From NCBI RefSeq assembly GCF_018729255.1, contig NZ_CP076060.1, forward strand, positions 806,001 through 870,000: 64,000 nucleotides of DNA. The letters are read 5' to 3'. The stretch's first letter is position 1, and every line of letters begins with the position of its first letter. This stretch comes from Cupriavidus sp. EM10 (GTDB lineage: Bacteria > Pseudomonadota > Gammaproteobacteria > Burkholderiales > Burkholderiaceae). Both the position numbers and the translations under genes were made by a program. Under the pieces are notes generated by a model, which saw only the letters and a program-made list of their open reading frames with translations, searched no databases and had not been told where the DNA came from. Of the stretch, positions 1 through 9,609 are shown piece by piece.

Positions 1-761
1 AAGCTGCGGCACCAGTGCAAGGTGGACTACGACGCGGTGGTCATGCTGACCGACAGCATGCTGGCCGATGCGCGCGAACTCATGCCCGACGCCGCATCGC
101 GGCTGGTGCGCCTGTACAACGCCATCGACCTGGACAATATCCGCGCCCGGGCCGCGCAGCCGCTGGAACCGGGGCTGGTGCCGGCCGGGCCGTTCATCGT
201 CTCGGTGGGCGGCTGGAGGAAAGCCAGAAGGATTTCACATCGCTGCTGCACGCCTATGCAAGGCTGGTGAAGCAGGGGATCGAGGAGCGGCTGGTGCTGG
301 TGGGCGACGGCGCGTCGCGGCCCAGGCTCGAAGCGCTGGCGAAGTCGCTGGGTCTTGGAGATCGCGTGATCTTCGCCGGCTTCCAGTCGAATCCCTATGC
401 GTGGATCGGGCAGGCACGGCTGATGGCGTTCAGCTCGAAGATGGAAGGCCTGCCCAATGTCCTGCTCGAAGGGCTGGCTGTGGGGCAGGTAGTGGTGAGC
501 ACCGATTGCCCGACCGGCCCCCGCGAGATCCTGGACGATGGCCGCGCCGGCCTGCTGGTGCCGGTGGGCGATGTGGAAGGGCTGGCGGAAGCGATCCGCA
601 GCGGCCTTCAGGACGAAGCGCTGCGCCAGACCCTGCTGGCCCACGCCGCCCGCCATATCGAACAGATGGGCTTCGGCCCGACCGGCCAGGCGTTCGGCGC
701 GCTGGTCAGTCGGCTGACGCAGGCGGATGTTTCGCCTGCTGCTGCAGCAGCCAGAGCTTGA
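1..761 (+). CDS. Glycosyltransferase family 4, 5'-partial and frameshifted
   Basis: This is the C-terminal part of a GT-B fold glycosyltransferase that transfers an activated sugar, probably in LPS or surface-glycan assembly. The gene begins before the window. Reading frame 1 gives a Rossmann-like stretch ending FIVSVG near base 210. The reading then continues one frame over with RLEESQKDF, a hinge, and the nucleotide-sugar motif EGLPNVLLE (EX7E) at about 442-468. Restoring one C in the GGGCGG at about 205-212 joins the halves (VGRLEES). It converges on the neighbouring GT2 gene with a 56-base overlap. The location beside a WaaE-like enzyme and MsbA supports an LPS-core role. The exact sugar specificity cannot be read. 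Confidence 0.8.
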   Translation, partial: AAAPVQGGLRRGGHADRQHAGRCARTHARRRIAAGAPVQRHRPGQYPRPGRAAAGTGAGAGRAVHRLGGRLEESQKDFTSLLHAYARLVKQGIEERLVLVGDGASRPRLEALAKSLGLGDRVIFAGFQSNPYAWIGQARLMAFSSKMEGLPNVLLEGLAVGQVVVSTDCPTGPREILDDGRAGLLVPVGDVEGLAEAIRSGLQDEALRQTLLAHAARHIEQMGFGPTGQAFGALVSRLTQADVSPAAAAARA

Positions 762-1480
762 TGTACTTGTAATAGCTGGCCTGGCCGTTCATCAGCGCCA
801 CCGCCAGCCCTTGCGGGCCATCGAGAAAGCCGCGGCGCAGCAGCCAGGTGCGCAGGAACGCCCAGCTGCCGTGCGTCCAGGCGCTGAACACCGTGGCGCG
901 CTTGCCGCGCTGGAACGCCTGCCGGGCGCCCAGCGTCGAGTACTGGTCGATCTTGCGCAGCACCTGCGAGAAGTCGTCGTAGGTGTAGTGCAGCAGCGGG
1001 GTTTGCAGATGGCCGATGGGCCCGTCGGCGATCACGTTCTCGTGGACGATATCGTCGGTGAAGCGGGCGCGGCCGGCGCGGAACACGCGGGTCAGGCGGT
1101 CGGGATACCAGCCGCTGTGGCGCATGAAGCGGCCGCAGAAGCGCGACAGGCGCGGCATGTCGTAGGCATCGGCGCGGCCGGAGTCGATGGCGGCCAGGAT
1201 TTCGTCGCGCAAGGCGGGCGTGACGCGCTCGTCGGCGTCGATCGACAGCACCCATTCGCTCTGGACCTTGGACAGGGCGAGGTTCTTCTGGGGCCGAAGC
1301 CGGGCCAGTTGGCCGTCTCGTGGACTTCGGCGCCCATGGCGCGGGCGATGTCCAGCGTGCCGTCCGTGCTGCCGGAGTCCACTATAATCGCGCGGTCGCA
1401 CCAGGAGACGCTTTCGAGGCAGTCCCGGATGTTGTGTGCCTCGTTCTTTGTAATCAGTACGACAGAGATTTCATAGACAT
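706..1480 (-). CDS. WaaE/KdtX-type LPS-core glycosyltransferase (GT2), frameshifted
   Basis: This is a family 2 GT-A glycosyltransferase of the type that decorates LPS inner core. Its N-terminus has the hallmark ISVVLITKNEAHNI and VDSGSTDGT. The metal-binding SIDADE follows, then the WaaE-like C-terminal half with DDIVHENV and a YKYIKLWLL tail. The two halves lie in different frames. One missing base near 1291 (GFGP|QKNLAL) explains the break. No in-frame ATG precedes VVLITKNE. If the AAA run at 1469-1471 is also one A short, translation begins at 1480 as MSMKISVVL, so this start is inferred. It is divergent from msbA, which fits an LPS cluster. Confidence 0.8.
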
Positions 1481-1563
1481 GCTTGCGATGGATCTCGCAG
1501 ACCGGATTTGCCCGCCATTCTAGCGGCAGTCGGTGCGGGCCCCGATCGGCAAGTGGAGCCAAC

Positions 1564-3332
1564 GTGAACGACAGCAAAAAGCAAACGCCCCAGGAAACCG
1601 ACACCCTCAAGCGCGTCTGGGCCTACCTGAAGCCCGAGATGCGCAATTTCGTGCTGGCGATCCTGGCCATGGCCCTGGTGGCGGCCAGCGAGGGATCATC
1701 CCCAAGGTCGTCAACGACCTGCTCGACAAGGGCTTCGGCGGCAGCTACGCCGGCAAGCTCTGGCACGTGCCGGCGCTGCTGGTGGGCGTGGCGCTGGTGC
1801 GCGGCGTGGCGCAGTTCGCGTCGGGGTACCTGCTGTCGCTGATCTCGAACAAGGTGCTGCTGAAGATGCGCATGCAGATGTTCGACCGCATGCTGCATGC
1901 CCCGGCACTGTTCTACCACCGCAATACCGCCGCCTCGCTGATCAATGCCGTGATCTTCGAGGTCAACCAGGTCATGCAGATCCTGACCGGCGTGCTCATC
2001 ACGCTGGTGCGCGATTCCCTGACCGTGCTGGCGCTGCTGGTGTACCTGTTCTACACGAACTGGCGCCTGACGCTGGTGGTGGCAGTGCTGCTGCCAACCA
2101 TCGGCTTCGTGATGTCGAAGGTGAACCGCCGCCTGCGCCGCCTGAACCGCGAGCACCAGGCGCTGACCAACACCGCGGCCTACGTGGTGGAGGAAGCGGC
2201 CGGCGGCTACAAGGTCGTCAAGCTGCACGGCGGCGAGCAATACGAGACCGCCCGGTTTGCCACGATGGCCGATCGCCTGCGCGGCTATTCGATGCGGATG
2301 GCCGTGGCCGGCGGCCTGAACCAGCCGGTGACGGCGTTCCTGGCGTCGCTGGCGCTGTCGGTGATCCTGACCATCGCCATGATCCAGGCGCAGGGCAACC
2401 AGACCACCATCGGCGGCTTTACCGGCTTCGTGATGGCCATGCTGCTGCTGATTTCGCCGCTGAAGCACCTGACCGACCTGAACCAGCCGCTGCAACGGGG
2501 CCTGACCGCCGCCGAGATGATCTTCGGGCTGATCGACGAGCCGATCGAGCCGCAGACCGGCGGCCTGCCGCTGGAGCGCGCCCGGGGCGACCTGGTATTC
2601 GAGAACGTCGGCTTCCGCTATGGCGATGCCGCGCGTCCGGCGCTGAACCGGGTGAGCTTCCATGCCGCGCCGGGCGAGGTGGTGGCGCTGGTGGGCCCGT
2701 CGGGCAGTGGCAAGACCACGCTGGTGAACCTGCTGCCGCGTTTCTTCGATCCGACGGAGGGCCGGATCATGCTCGATGGCCAGCCGATCGAGCAGTTCGG
2801 CCTGAACGACCTGCGCCGCCAGATCGCGTTCGTCAGCCAGGATGTGGTGTTGTTCAACGACACCGTGGCCGCCAACGTGGCGTACGGCGTACATCCGCGC
2901 GAGAAGATCGACATGGCGCGCGTCGAGCGCGCGCTGGCGGCGGCCTACCTGACCGACGTGGTCAAGGGCCTGCCCGAGGGGCTGGAAACCAATATCGGCG
3001 ACAACGGCATGAAGCTGTCGGGCGGCCAGCGCCAGCGGCTGGCCATTGCGAGGGCGATCTACAAGGACGCGCCGATCCTGATCCTGGACGAAGCCACCTC
3101 GGCGCTCGACTCGGAATCGGAGCGCCAGGTCCAGGCGGCGCTGGAGTCACTGATGCAGGGCCGTACCACGCTGGTGATTGCCCACCGCCTGTCCACCATC
3201 GAAAACGCCGACCACATCGTCGTGCTGGAGCACGGCCGCGTGGCCGAAGCCGGCAGCCACGGCGCGCTGCTGGCCGCCAATGGGCTGTACGCCGGCCTGC
3301 ACCGGATCCAGTTCGCTACGGCGGCGGAATAG
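1564..3332 (+). CDS. msbA: Lipid A flippase MsbA (ABC exporter), frameshifted
   Basis: This inner-membrane homodimeric ABC exporter flips lipid A-core to the periplasmic leaflet. The translation shows an N-terminal six-helix permease. The nucleotide-binding domain follows, with Walker [10 protein letters not shown] (about residue 378), signature [13 protein letters not shown] (about 484), Walker [13 protein letters not shown] (about 504) and the H-loop AHRLST (about 538). The corrected length of about 589 aa is normal for MsbA. The start is GTG at 1564. The frame breaks near 1693 in GAGGGATC. One added base restores [14 protein letters not shown]. The adjacent glycosyltransferases support an LPS role over other lipid exporters. 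Confidence 0.88.
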
Positions 3333-3415
3333 CGCTGCAACGGTTTTGACGGCCATGGCGCCCTGCCGTGGCCGGGCATGTACACACACGGGACTTATAC
3401 CCGGAGGAGACAGAC

Positions 3416-4021
3416 ATGACCCAGGCAACACCGTCCAACCACCCACCCATCAGCCGCTATCCCGTTCCGGAGATTGCCGGCCTGCCCGATGACCTGCGCC
3501 AGCGCGTGCTTGAAGTGCAGGAAAAGGCGGGTTTCGTCCCTAACGTCTTCCTGGCGCTGGCGCACCGTCCCGACGAATGCCGGGCCTTTTTCGCGTACCA
3601 CGATGCGCTGATGCTGAAGGAAACCGGCAACCTGACCAAGGGCGACCGCGAGATGATCGTGGTGGCTACGTCCGGCGCCAACCAGTGCCTGTACTGCGTG
3701 GTGGCCCACGGCGCCATCCTGCGCATCTACGAGAAGAAGCCGCTGGTGGCCGACCAGGTGGCGGTCAACTACCGCAAGGCCGACATCGCCCCGCGCCAGC
3801 GCGCCATGCTCGATTTCGCGATGAAGGTCTGCGAGGCGTCGCACACGATTGGCGAGGCCGATTTCGACGCGCTGCGCGCGCACGGTTTCGACGACGAGGA
3901 CGCGTGGGACATCGCCGCCATCACGGCGTTCTTCGGCTTGTCGAACCGCATGGCGAACACCATCGGCATGCGCCCGAACGAGGAGTTCTTCCTGATGGGA
4001 CGCGTGCCGAAGGCAAAGTAA
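3416..4021 (+). CDS. Peroxidase-related AhpD-like / carboxymuconolactone decarboxylase family protein
   Basis: This 201-aa cytosolic all-helical protein belongs to the AhpD/CMD fold. The redox motif C91-L-Y-C94 followed by H98 (QCLYCVVAHGA) is the resolving and peroxidatic pair plus proton relay typical of alkylhydroperoxidase-like enzymes. It therefore probably reduces organic peroxides or is a related oxidoreductase. The length matches the peroxidase-related subgroup. The ATG at 3416 is chosen because a clean GGAGGAG lies 5-11 bases upstream. A longer in-frame start at 3368 has none. It sits alone between msbA and a convergent gene. Its physiological substrate is unknown. Confidence 0.82.
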   Translation: MTQATPSNHPPISRYPVPEIAGLPDDLRQRVLEVQEKAGFVPNVFLALAHRPDECRAFFAYHDALMLKETGNLTKGDREMIVVATSGANQCLYCVVAHGAILRIYEKKPLVADQVAVNYRKADIAPRQRAMLDFAMKVCEASHTIGEADFDALRAHGFDDEDAWDIAAITAFFGLSNRMANTIGMRPNEEFFLMGRVPKAK

Positions 4022-4054
4022 GCTGGCCGGAAGCAAGCCGGCCGGGCCGCCCGC

Positions 4055-4580
4055 TCAGCGGATCTGCGCGCAGTCGCCGTTGCGTGGATCGAACAGCACC
4101 GGCCAGGCCTGCTCGTAGATCCCCGGCGTGCAGTGCTTCTCGCACCGCGCGTGCGCCAGCGTGATGCGGCGCGGGTCCTGCCACACCATCAGCTTGCAGC
4201 CGCTGCCGTCGATGGCATGCAGTTCGATGTGCGGTGTCTGCTGTACCTGCTTGAATTCTTCCAGGTCGAAGTGGCACGACCCTTGCGCGACACCCACAGT
4301 TTCCACGTCAGCGTCTGCACGGCGTTGTGGGACACGCGGACCACGGCATCTTCACGGAAGCCGTCTTCCTCGGTGCGCCGGCAGGTGCCGGCCATGTTGA
4401 TCTCGCGCGCCGGGATCGGCGTGGCGCGCGACTGCGGCGAAGGCGGGTATTTCGTGTCGGCATTGACCTGCGGGCCGGCCAGTGGCGGCGATCGGTCGGT
4501 CTTCTGCGGCAGCAGGTCGGCGCATCCCGCGCATAAAAAATGGCCAGCATGGCTGGCACAGTGATCCGCATTGACTTCAT
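4055..4580 (-). CDS. Unrecognised small probable lipoprotein, twice frameshifted
   Basis: I do not recognise the family. The N-terminus MKSMRITVPAMLAIF is a signal-like hydrophobic stretch. With one T restored in the run at 4535-4540 it continues LCAGCADLLPQ, a lipobox-like end to a lipoprotein signal peptide. The next frame gives an extracytoplasmic domain with MAGTCRRTEEDGF. A second break near 4281 (AAGGGTCG, one base short) leads into SCHFDLEEFKQV and a tail with several cysteines (GSGCKL, ARCEKHCTPG, GDCAQIR). Six cysteines suggest a disulfide-bonded periplasmic domain. The corrected length is about 175 aa. Neither neighbour indicates a function. Confidence 0.55.
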
Positions 4581-4784
4581 GTTGGCCCCTTCAAGCTCCC
4601 CGCCATCTTCAATGTAGGGGATGGCGGGGCAAAGGCCAGCGGCAAGTGATGAGGACTCGCCCTAGCGTGCGGGCGTCGCCAATAGCGCCTATGCTCAGGA
4701 GATGTGGCCGCGCACCGGAATCGATGCGCGGCCATTCTTTTGATGGGATTGCCGAACGTGCGTTTGACGGCGCGAACCGGGTCC

Positions 4785-5993
4785 CTATGCAACGGCTTGC
4801 AGCGCGGCCTGGGGTGCCGCGTGCTGGCCCGCATGCTGCACGGCCGGATAGCCCGCGGCAAACACCAGGCGGCCGCCCGACCACGTGTGCGTGACCAGCG
4901 GCTGGCCCGCCACGCTGGCCACGGCGATCACATCGGCACGCTTGCCGGGGAGCAGGCGGCCACGGTCGTCAAGCATGCAGGCATCGGCCGGATTGGCACT
5001 GACCAGCGCCAGCGCTTCATTGAGCGGCAGCTCGGCCTGCCGAGCGGCGGCAAACGCGGCGGCAATCAGCGTCGACGGCTGGTAGTCCGAGCAGAGGATG
5101 TTGCCGACGCGGGCGTGGATGGCGTCGATGGCGCGCATCGATCCGCTCTGGCTCTTGCCGCGCAGCACGTTGGGTGCGCCCAGGATGGTCGGCAGCGCAT
5201 GCGTGGCGGCAGCTTGCGCCGTCTCCAGGTTGATCGGGAACTCGCTCATGCGTACGCCCAGCGCGTGCATGGCGGCGATGCGCTGGGGCGAGTCGTCGTC
5301 ATGGCTGGCCGTGGGCACGCCCAGCGCGTGGGCCTTCGACACCAGGCGGTTGACGCGCTCGGCCGCGCCGTCCAGCTCGGCGGCCTTCCGGGCAGCGGCG
5401 TCGGCCGCCTCGTCGCGGCTCATGCCGTGGTTGCCCATCATGTACGTCAGGTACGCATCGAGCGTCTTGAACTGGCCCTGGCCGGGCGAGTGGTCCATGA
5501 CCGACAGCAGGTCCACCACGCCCTCGGCCATCAGCATTTCCAGCACCGGCACGGCGGCCGCATCGGTAACTTCATAGCGGCAGTGGATGCGGTTGTCGAC
5601 GAGGCCGTGCTTGCGGTAGGCGGCCACGGTGCGCACCAGCGTGGCGGCGGTGTCGTTGTTGCGCACGCCGAACTGGTTGCTGGCGAACGACAGCGCGTGG
5701 TACGGCGTGGTGATGCCGGCGGCGGCATTGCGGCGGTCGACTTGCGCCACGGCGAAGTCCAGCGGGAACAGCACGTTGGCGCGCGGCTCCGCTTCCTTCT
5801 CGATGGCGTCGCAATGCACGTCGATCAGGCCCGGCATCACGGTATGGCCGCGCAGGTCGATCACGTGGGCGTCGGCTGGCGCCGATGCGGGTTCGATGGC
5901 CGCGATCTGGCCATCGGCGATCAGCATCGCGCTGTCGTGCAGCTCGCGGTCGGGCAGGACCAGCGTGGCGTGCGTCAGGTAGGTGGTGGACAT
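4785..5993 (-). CDS. phnM: RPnTP hydrolase PhnM (C-P lyase operon copy)
   Basis: PhnM removes pyrophosphate from alpha-D-ribose 1-alkylphosphonate 5-triphosphate to give the substrate of PhnJ. The 402-aa protein has the amidohydrolase metal motif GLIDVHCDAIE (H60, D62). It also has the family-specific HDDD at 231-234 and SDYQPSTL (D303), all in normal places. It is the last gene of leftward phnGHIJKLM, 66 bases after phnL. A second, divergent PhnM is encoded at 11770. This copy keeps the usual neighbourhood, so it is the better candidate for the canonical role. Confidence 0.95.
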   Translation of the reverse strand: MSTTYLTHATLVLPDRELHDSAMLIADGQIAAIEPASAPADAHVIDLRGHTVMPGLIDVHCDAIEKEAEPRANVLFPLDFAVAQVDRRNAAAGITTPYHALSFASNQFGVRNNDTAATLVRTVAAYRKHGLVDNRIHCRYEVTDAAAVPVLEMLMAEGVVDLLSVMDHSPGQGQFKTLDAYLTYMMGNHGMSRDEAADAAARKAAELDGAAERVNRLVSKAHALGVPTASHDDDSPQRIAAMHALGVRMSEFPINLETAQAAATHALPTILGAPNVLRGKSQSGSMRAIDAIHARVGNILCSDYQPSTLIAAAFAAARQAELPLNEALALVSANPADACMLDDRGRLLPGKRADVIAVASVAGQPLVTHTWSGGRLVFAAGYPAVQHAGQHAAPQAALQAVA

Positions 5994-6059
5994 GTCCGGT
6001 TCCGTTTCAGGTTCTGGGCAGGTTGGTCGGGGGCGGGGCTGGCTGGGCGGGGGCGCGCG

Positions 6060-6788
6060 TCAGGCGTTGGCCGCCGCCACCGGCTGCAGCGGCAGGGCAC
6101 GCGTGGCCACGGCATCGCGCACGGCTTCGTCGTGGAAGATGCCGATCAGCGCGCGGCCTTCGGCCAGCGCCTCGCGGATCAGTTCGATCACCACTGCGCG
6201 GTTGTCGGCATCCAGCGACGCGGTCGGTTCGTCGAGCAGCAGGATCGGATGGCCGCCAATCAGGCCGCGCGCGATGTTCACGCGCTGCTGCTCGCCGCCC
6301 GAGAACGTGGCCGGCGGCAAATCCCACAGCCGGCGCGGCAGGTTCAGGCGTTCGAGCAGCATGGCGGCCCGGGCGCGCGCTTCCTCGTGGCTGGCGCCGC
6401 GTTGCTGCATCGGATCGGCCACCACGTCCAGCGCCGAGACGCGCGGGATGGCGCGCAGGAACTGCGACACATAGCCGATCACGTCGCGGCGCAGCTTCAG
6501 CACGCGCTGCTCGGGGGCGTTGGTCAGCTCCACCCACGGCTCGCCGGCTTCGCTGGTATCGCGCAGGCGGATGGTGCCTTCGGTGGCCAGGTAGTTGCCG
6601 TACAGGCAGCGCAGCAGCGTGCTCTTGCCGGTGCCCGAACGTCCCGACAGCACCAGGCATTCGCCGCGCGACGCATCGAAATCGATTGCCTGCAGCACGG
6701 GCAGGCGGATGCCGCCCTGGTTGTGCAACGTGAACATCTTGCCGAGGCCACGGACCTCGATCAGCTTCCGGGTATCTGCTTGCATCAT
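6060..6788 (-). CDS. phnL: C-P lyase ABC-type subunit PhnL
   Basis: PhnL is an ABC-family ATPase without a membrane partner. It associates with the C-P lyase core complex. The 242-aa product has Walker A GRSGTGKST (49-57), the signature FSGGEQQRVNIARG (162 onward), and Walker B ILLLDEPTASLD (182 onward). The start is taken at tandem ATGs 6788/6785, three bases after the phnK stop. A much longer reading frame running back to 7754 is an overlap through phnK in another frame. It is not a fusion. Confidence 0.95.
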   Translation of the reverse strand: MMQADTRKLIEVRGLGKMFTLHNQGGIRLPVLQAIDFDASRGECLVLSGRSGTGKSTLLRCLYGNYLATEGTIRLRDTSEAGEPWVELTNAPEQRVLKLRRDVIGYVSQFLRAIPRVSALDVVADPMQQRGASHEEARARAAMLLERLNLPRRLWDLPPATFSGGEQQRVNIARGLIGGHPILLLDEPTASLDADNRAVVIELIREALAEGRALIGIFHDEAVRDAVATRALPLQPVAAANA

Positions 6789-6790
6789 GG

Positions 6791-7567
6791 TCAGCCCTGC
6801 AGGATGGAGGAAACCAGCAGCTGCGTGTACGGGTGCTGCGGGTCGTCGAGGATCTGGTCGGTCAGGCCTTGTTCGACCACGCGGCCGCCCTGCATGACCA
6901 GCGTGCGGTGCGCCAGCAGGCGTGCCACGGCCAGGTCGTGCGTGACGAGGATGGCGGCCAGGCCCAGGTCGGTGACCAGGCGGCGCATCAGGTCCAGCAG
7001 GCGGGCCTGCACCGACACGTCCAGCGACGCGGTCGGCTCGTCCATGAACACCAGGCGCGGGTGCGTGACCAGGTTGCGCGCGATCTGCAGACGCTGCTGC
7101 ATGCCGCCCGAGAACGTGCTGGGCACATCGTCCAGGCGGCCCAGGTCGATCTCCATCTTTTCGAGCCAGGCACCGGCAATCTCGCGCAGGTCGCCGTAGT
7201 GGCGGTTGCCCACGGCCATCAGGCGCTCGGCGATATTGGCGCCGGCGCTGACCTGCATGCGCAGGCCGTCGCGGGCATGCTGCCGCACGAAGCCCCAGTC
7301 GGTACGCGCCAGCAGCCGCATGCGCGCGCTGGACAGCGAGGCCAGGTCGGTCAGGCCGGTTTCGCGCATGTCGTAGCTGACGCTGCCGCGCTGGGCGCGA
7401 ACCTGCATCGACAGCGCCTGCAGCAGCGTGCTCTTGCCCGAGCCCGATTCGCCCACCACGCACAGCACTTCTCCCGGATACAGGTCGAAGTTGACGTCGT
7501 GGCAGCCGTGCACGCCGTCCCACGTATGCGTGAGCTGGCGGACGGAAAGCAGTGGCGTGGCGTTCAT
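6791..7567 (-). CDS. phnK: C-P lyase ABC-type subunit PhnK
   Basis: This second ABC-family protein of the C-P lyase system docks on the PhnGHIJ core and uses ATP during phosphonate processing. The 258-aa sequence carries Walker A GESGSGKST (about 39-47), the signature FSGGMQQRLQIARN and Walker B LVFMDEPTASLD. Its ATG overlaps the phnJ stop as ATGA, showing translational coupling. PhnK and PhnL are adjacent paralogues, as in other complete C-P lyase operons. Confidence 0.95.
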   Translation of the reverse strand: MNATPLLSVRQLTHTWDGVHGCHDVNFDLYPGEVLCVVGESGSGKSTLLQALSMQVRAQRGSVSYDMRETGLTDLASLSSARMRLLARTDWGFVRQHARDGLRMQVSAGANIAERLMAVGNRHYGDLREIAGAWLEKMEIDLGRLDDVPSTFSGGMQQRLQIARNLVTHPRLVFMDEPTASLDVSVQARLLDLMRRLVTDLGLAAILVTHDLAVARLLAHRTLVMQGGRVVEQGLTDQILDDPQHPYTQLLVSSILQG

Positions 7568-8463
7568 GATTGGCCTCCGGCGGCGGTCTTGACGGCTTGC
7601 GCGGCCTGGCGATCGGCGCAGTACTCGGTGTCCGAGCACACGAACATGCGCGTGCCGGCATCGTCGGTGATGATTTCGTCCAGGTAACTGTCGGTGGCGC
7701 CGCATTGCGCGCAGCAGCTCGACCACTTCTCGACTGTGAACGGGTGGTCGACAAAGTCCAGGCTCTTGACCGACGTGTAAGGCGGCACGGCGTAGACGCG
7801 CTTCTCGCGGCCGGCGCCGAACAGCATCAGCGCGGGGCTGCGGTCGAGCTTGGGATTGTCGAACTTCGGGATCGGCGACGGGCGCATCATGTAGCGCTGG
7901 TTGACGATGACCGGGTAGTCGTACGTGGTGGCGATATGGCCATGGTGCGCGATGTCCTCGTACAGCTTCACGTGCATAGAGCCGTATTCGGCCAGCGCGT
8001 GCATGGTGCGCGTCTCGGTTTCGCTGGGCTCAAGCCAGCGCAGCGGCTCGGGGATGGGCACCTGGTACACCATGGTCTGGCCGGCGCGCAGTTTCGTCTC
8101 GGGAATGCGGTGGCGCGTCTGGATGATCGACGCCTCGGCGGTGCGCTCGGTGGTCTGCACGCCGGTCACGCGGCCGAAGAAGCGGCGAATGTTGATGGCG
8201 TTGGTGGTGTCGTCCGAGCCCTGGTCGATCACCTTGAGCACGTCCTGGCGGCCGATGATGGCGGCGGTCACCTGGATGCCGCCCGTGCCCCAGCCATACG
8301 GCAGCGGCATTTCGCGGCTGCCGAACGGCACCTGGTAGCCCGGGATGGCCACGGCCTTCAGCAGCGCGCGGCGCAGCATGCGCTTGGTGGATTCGTCCAG
8401 GTAGCCGAAGTTGTAGTGGTCGTCGCGCGCGACGGTGGCGATGTTGGCGGTGGCGGTGGTCAT
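7564..8463 (-). CDS. phnJ: Alpha-D-ribose 1-methylphosphonate 5-phosphate C-P lyase PhnJ
   Basis: PhnJ is the radical-SAM catalytic subunit that breaks the carbon-phosphorus bond, releasing alkane and ribose cyclic phosphate. It uses a [4Fe-4S] cluster and a thiyl radical. The 299-aa product carries the diagnostic cysteine spacing C251-x2-C254-x21-C276-x5-C282 near its C-terminus. C250 also precedes the motif. The ATG at 8463 overlaps the phnI stop and the stop overlaps phnK, so three genes are coupled. All catalytic cysteines are intact. Confidence 0.97.
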   Translation of the reverse strand: MTTATANIATVARDDHYNFGYLDESTKRMLRRALLKAVAIPGYQVPFGSREMPLPYGWGTGGIQVTAAIIGRQDVLKVIDQGSDDTTNAINIRRFFGRVTGVQTTERTAEASIIQTRHRIPETKLRAGQTMVYQVPIPEPLRWLEPSETETRTMHALAEYGSMHVKLYEDIAHHGHIATTYDYPVIVNQRYMMRPSPIPKFDNPKLDRSPALMLFGAGREKRVYAVPPYTSVKSLDFVDHPFTVEKWSSCCAQCGATDSYLDEIITDDAGTRMFVCSDTEYCADRQAAQAVKTAAGGQS

Positions 8464-9608
8464 GCCAGCGACTCCTCTTGCGATGGCGACGGTTGCGGCG
8501 CGCCGGTCGATGCGTTGTTGGCGGCGTCGGGGGCAGTCTGGGCGTCCTGCTCTGCACGCAGCCGGCGCAGCAGTTCCAGGTTGGCCTGGAAGTCCACGTA
8601 GTGCGGCAGCTTCAGGTGCTGCACGAATCCCGAGGCTTCCACGTTGTCGCTGTGGTACAGCATGAATTCGATGTCGTTGGCCGGGTTGTCGGCGGCTTCG
8701 CCAAGCTCCTCGGCGCGCATGGCGCGGTCCACCAGCGCCATCGACATCGCCTTGCGCTCGTTGTAGCCGAACGTCAGCCCGTAGCCGCGCGTCAGGCGCG
8801 GGGCTTCGTCGGCGTTGCCGGCGAACTGGCTCACCATCTGGCATTCGGTCAGCTCGACCTCGCCGATGGTCACGGCAAAGCCCAGTTCCTCGATGAACAT
8901 CTCCACCTCGGTGCTGCCGTAGCGGATCTCGGCCGCGAACGGGTGCGAGTTGCCGTAGCCGCGCTGCGTGGAGTAACCCATCGACAACAGGAAGCCTTCG
9001 TCGGCGCGGGCCAGGTTCTGCAGGCGCGCGGGGCGGTCGGCGGGGAAGGTCAGCGGCTCGCGCGTCAGGTCAGGCGGCGCGGGGTCGCCGGCGGGAATGG
9101 CGTCGGCTTCGACCAGCGATTCGGCTTCCAGCAGGCCGGTCACGCGCGGCATGTTCGATGCCAGCGGCTCGGTCGACGGCGCCAGCGGTGCCGGGTCGCG
9201 GCCTGCTTCGAGCGTAAAGTCCAGCAGCCGCTGCGTGTAGTCGTAGGTCGGGCCCAGTACCTGGCCGCCCGGCACGTCCTTGAACGTGGACGAGATGCGA
9301 CGTTGCAGCTTCATCTTGCCGGTATCGAGCGCGTGCGTGTAGCCAAAGCGCGCCAGCGTGGTGCGGTAGGCACGCAGCAGGAAGATGGCCTCGATCTGGT
9401 CGCCGGCGGCCTGCTTGATGGCCAGCGCGGCCAGGTGCGGGTCGTACAGCGAGCCCTCTGCCATCACGCGGGCCACGGCCAGCGGCATCTGCTCGCGGAT
9501 CTGCGCCAGCGTGAGTTCGGGCACCGACGTGTCGCCACGGCGGTAGGTGTCCAGCATCTGGTACGAATTTAGGATGGCGCGCTCGCCACCCTTGACGGCT
9601 ACGTACAT
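8460..9608 (-). CDS. phnI: C-P lyase core subunit PhnI
   Basis: PhnI is the C-P lyase core-complex subunit with nucleosidase activity. With PhnG, H and L it couples ATP ribose to the phosphonate. The 382-aa translation (MYVAVKGGERAILNSYQML) matches the length and N-terminal pattern expected for PhnI. It lies between phnH, whose stop is one base away, and phnJ, with a four-base overlap. No frame break or missing segment was seen. Confidence 0.95.
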   Translation of the reverse strand: MYVAVKGGERAILNSYQMLDTYRRGDTSVPELTLAQIREQMPLAVARVMAEGSLYDPHLAALAIKQAAGDQIEAIFLLRAYRTTLARFGYTHALDTGKMKLQRRISSTFKDVPGGQVLGPTYDYTQRLLDFTLEAGRDPAPLAPSTEPLASNMPRVTGLLEAESLVEADAIPAGDPAPPDLTREPLTFPADRPARLQNLARADEGFLLSMGYSTQRGYGNSHPFAAEIRYGSTEVEMFIEELGFAVTIGEVELTECQMVSQFAGNADEAPRLTRGYGLTFGYNERKAMSMALVDRAMRAEELGEAADNPANDIEFMLYHSDNVEASGFVQHLKLPHYVDFQANLELLRRLRAEQDAQTAPDAANNASTGAPQPSPSQEESLA

Positions 9609-9609
9609 G

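Noticed and set aside
4055..4580. CNP1-like family assignment for the small lipoprotein
   Set aside because: The expected CNP1 core pattern is not present after frame correction.
6060..7754. A 564-codon frame suggesting a fusion of PhnK and PhnL
   Set aside because: The first half is an Arg/Ala/Pro-rich shadow of phnK in the wrong frame. PhnL starts at 6788.
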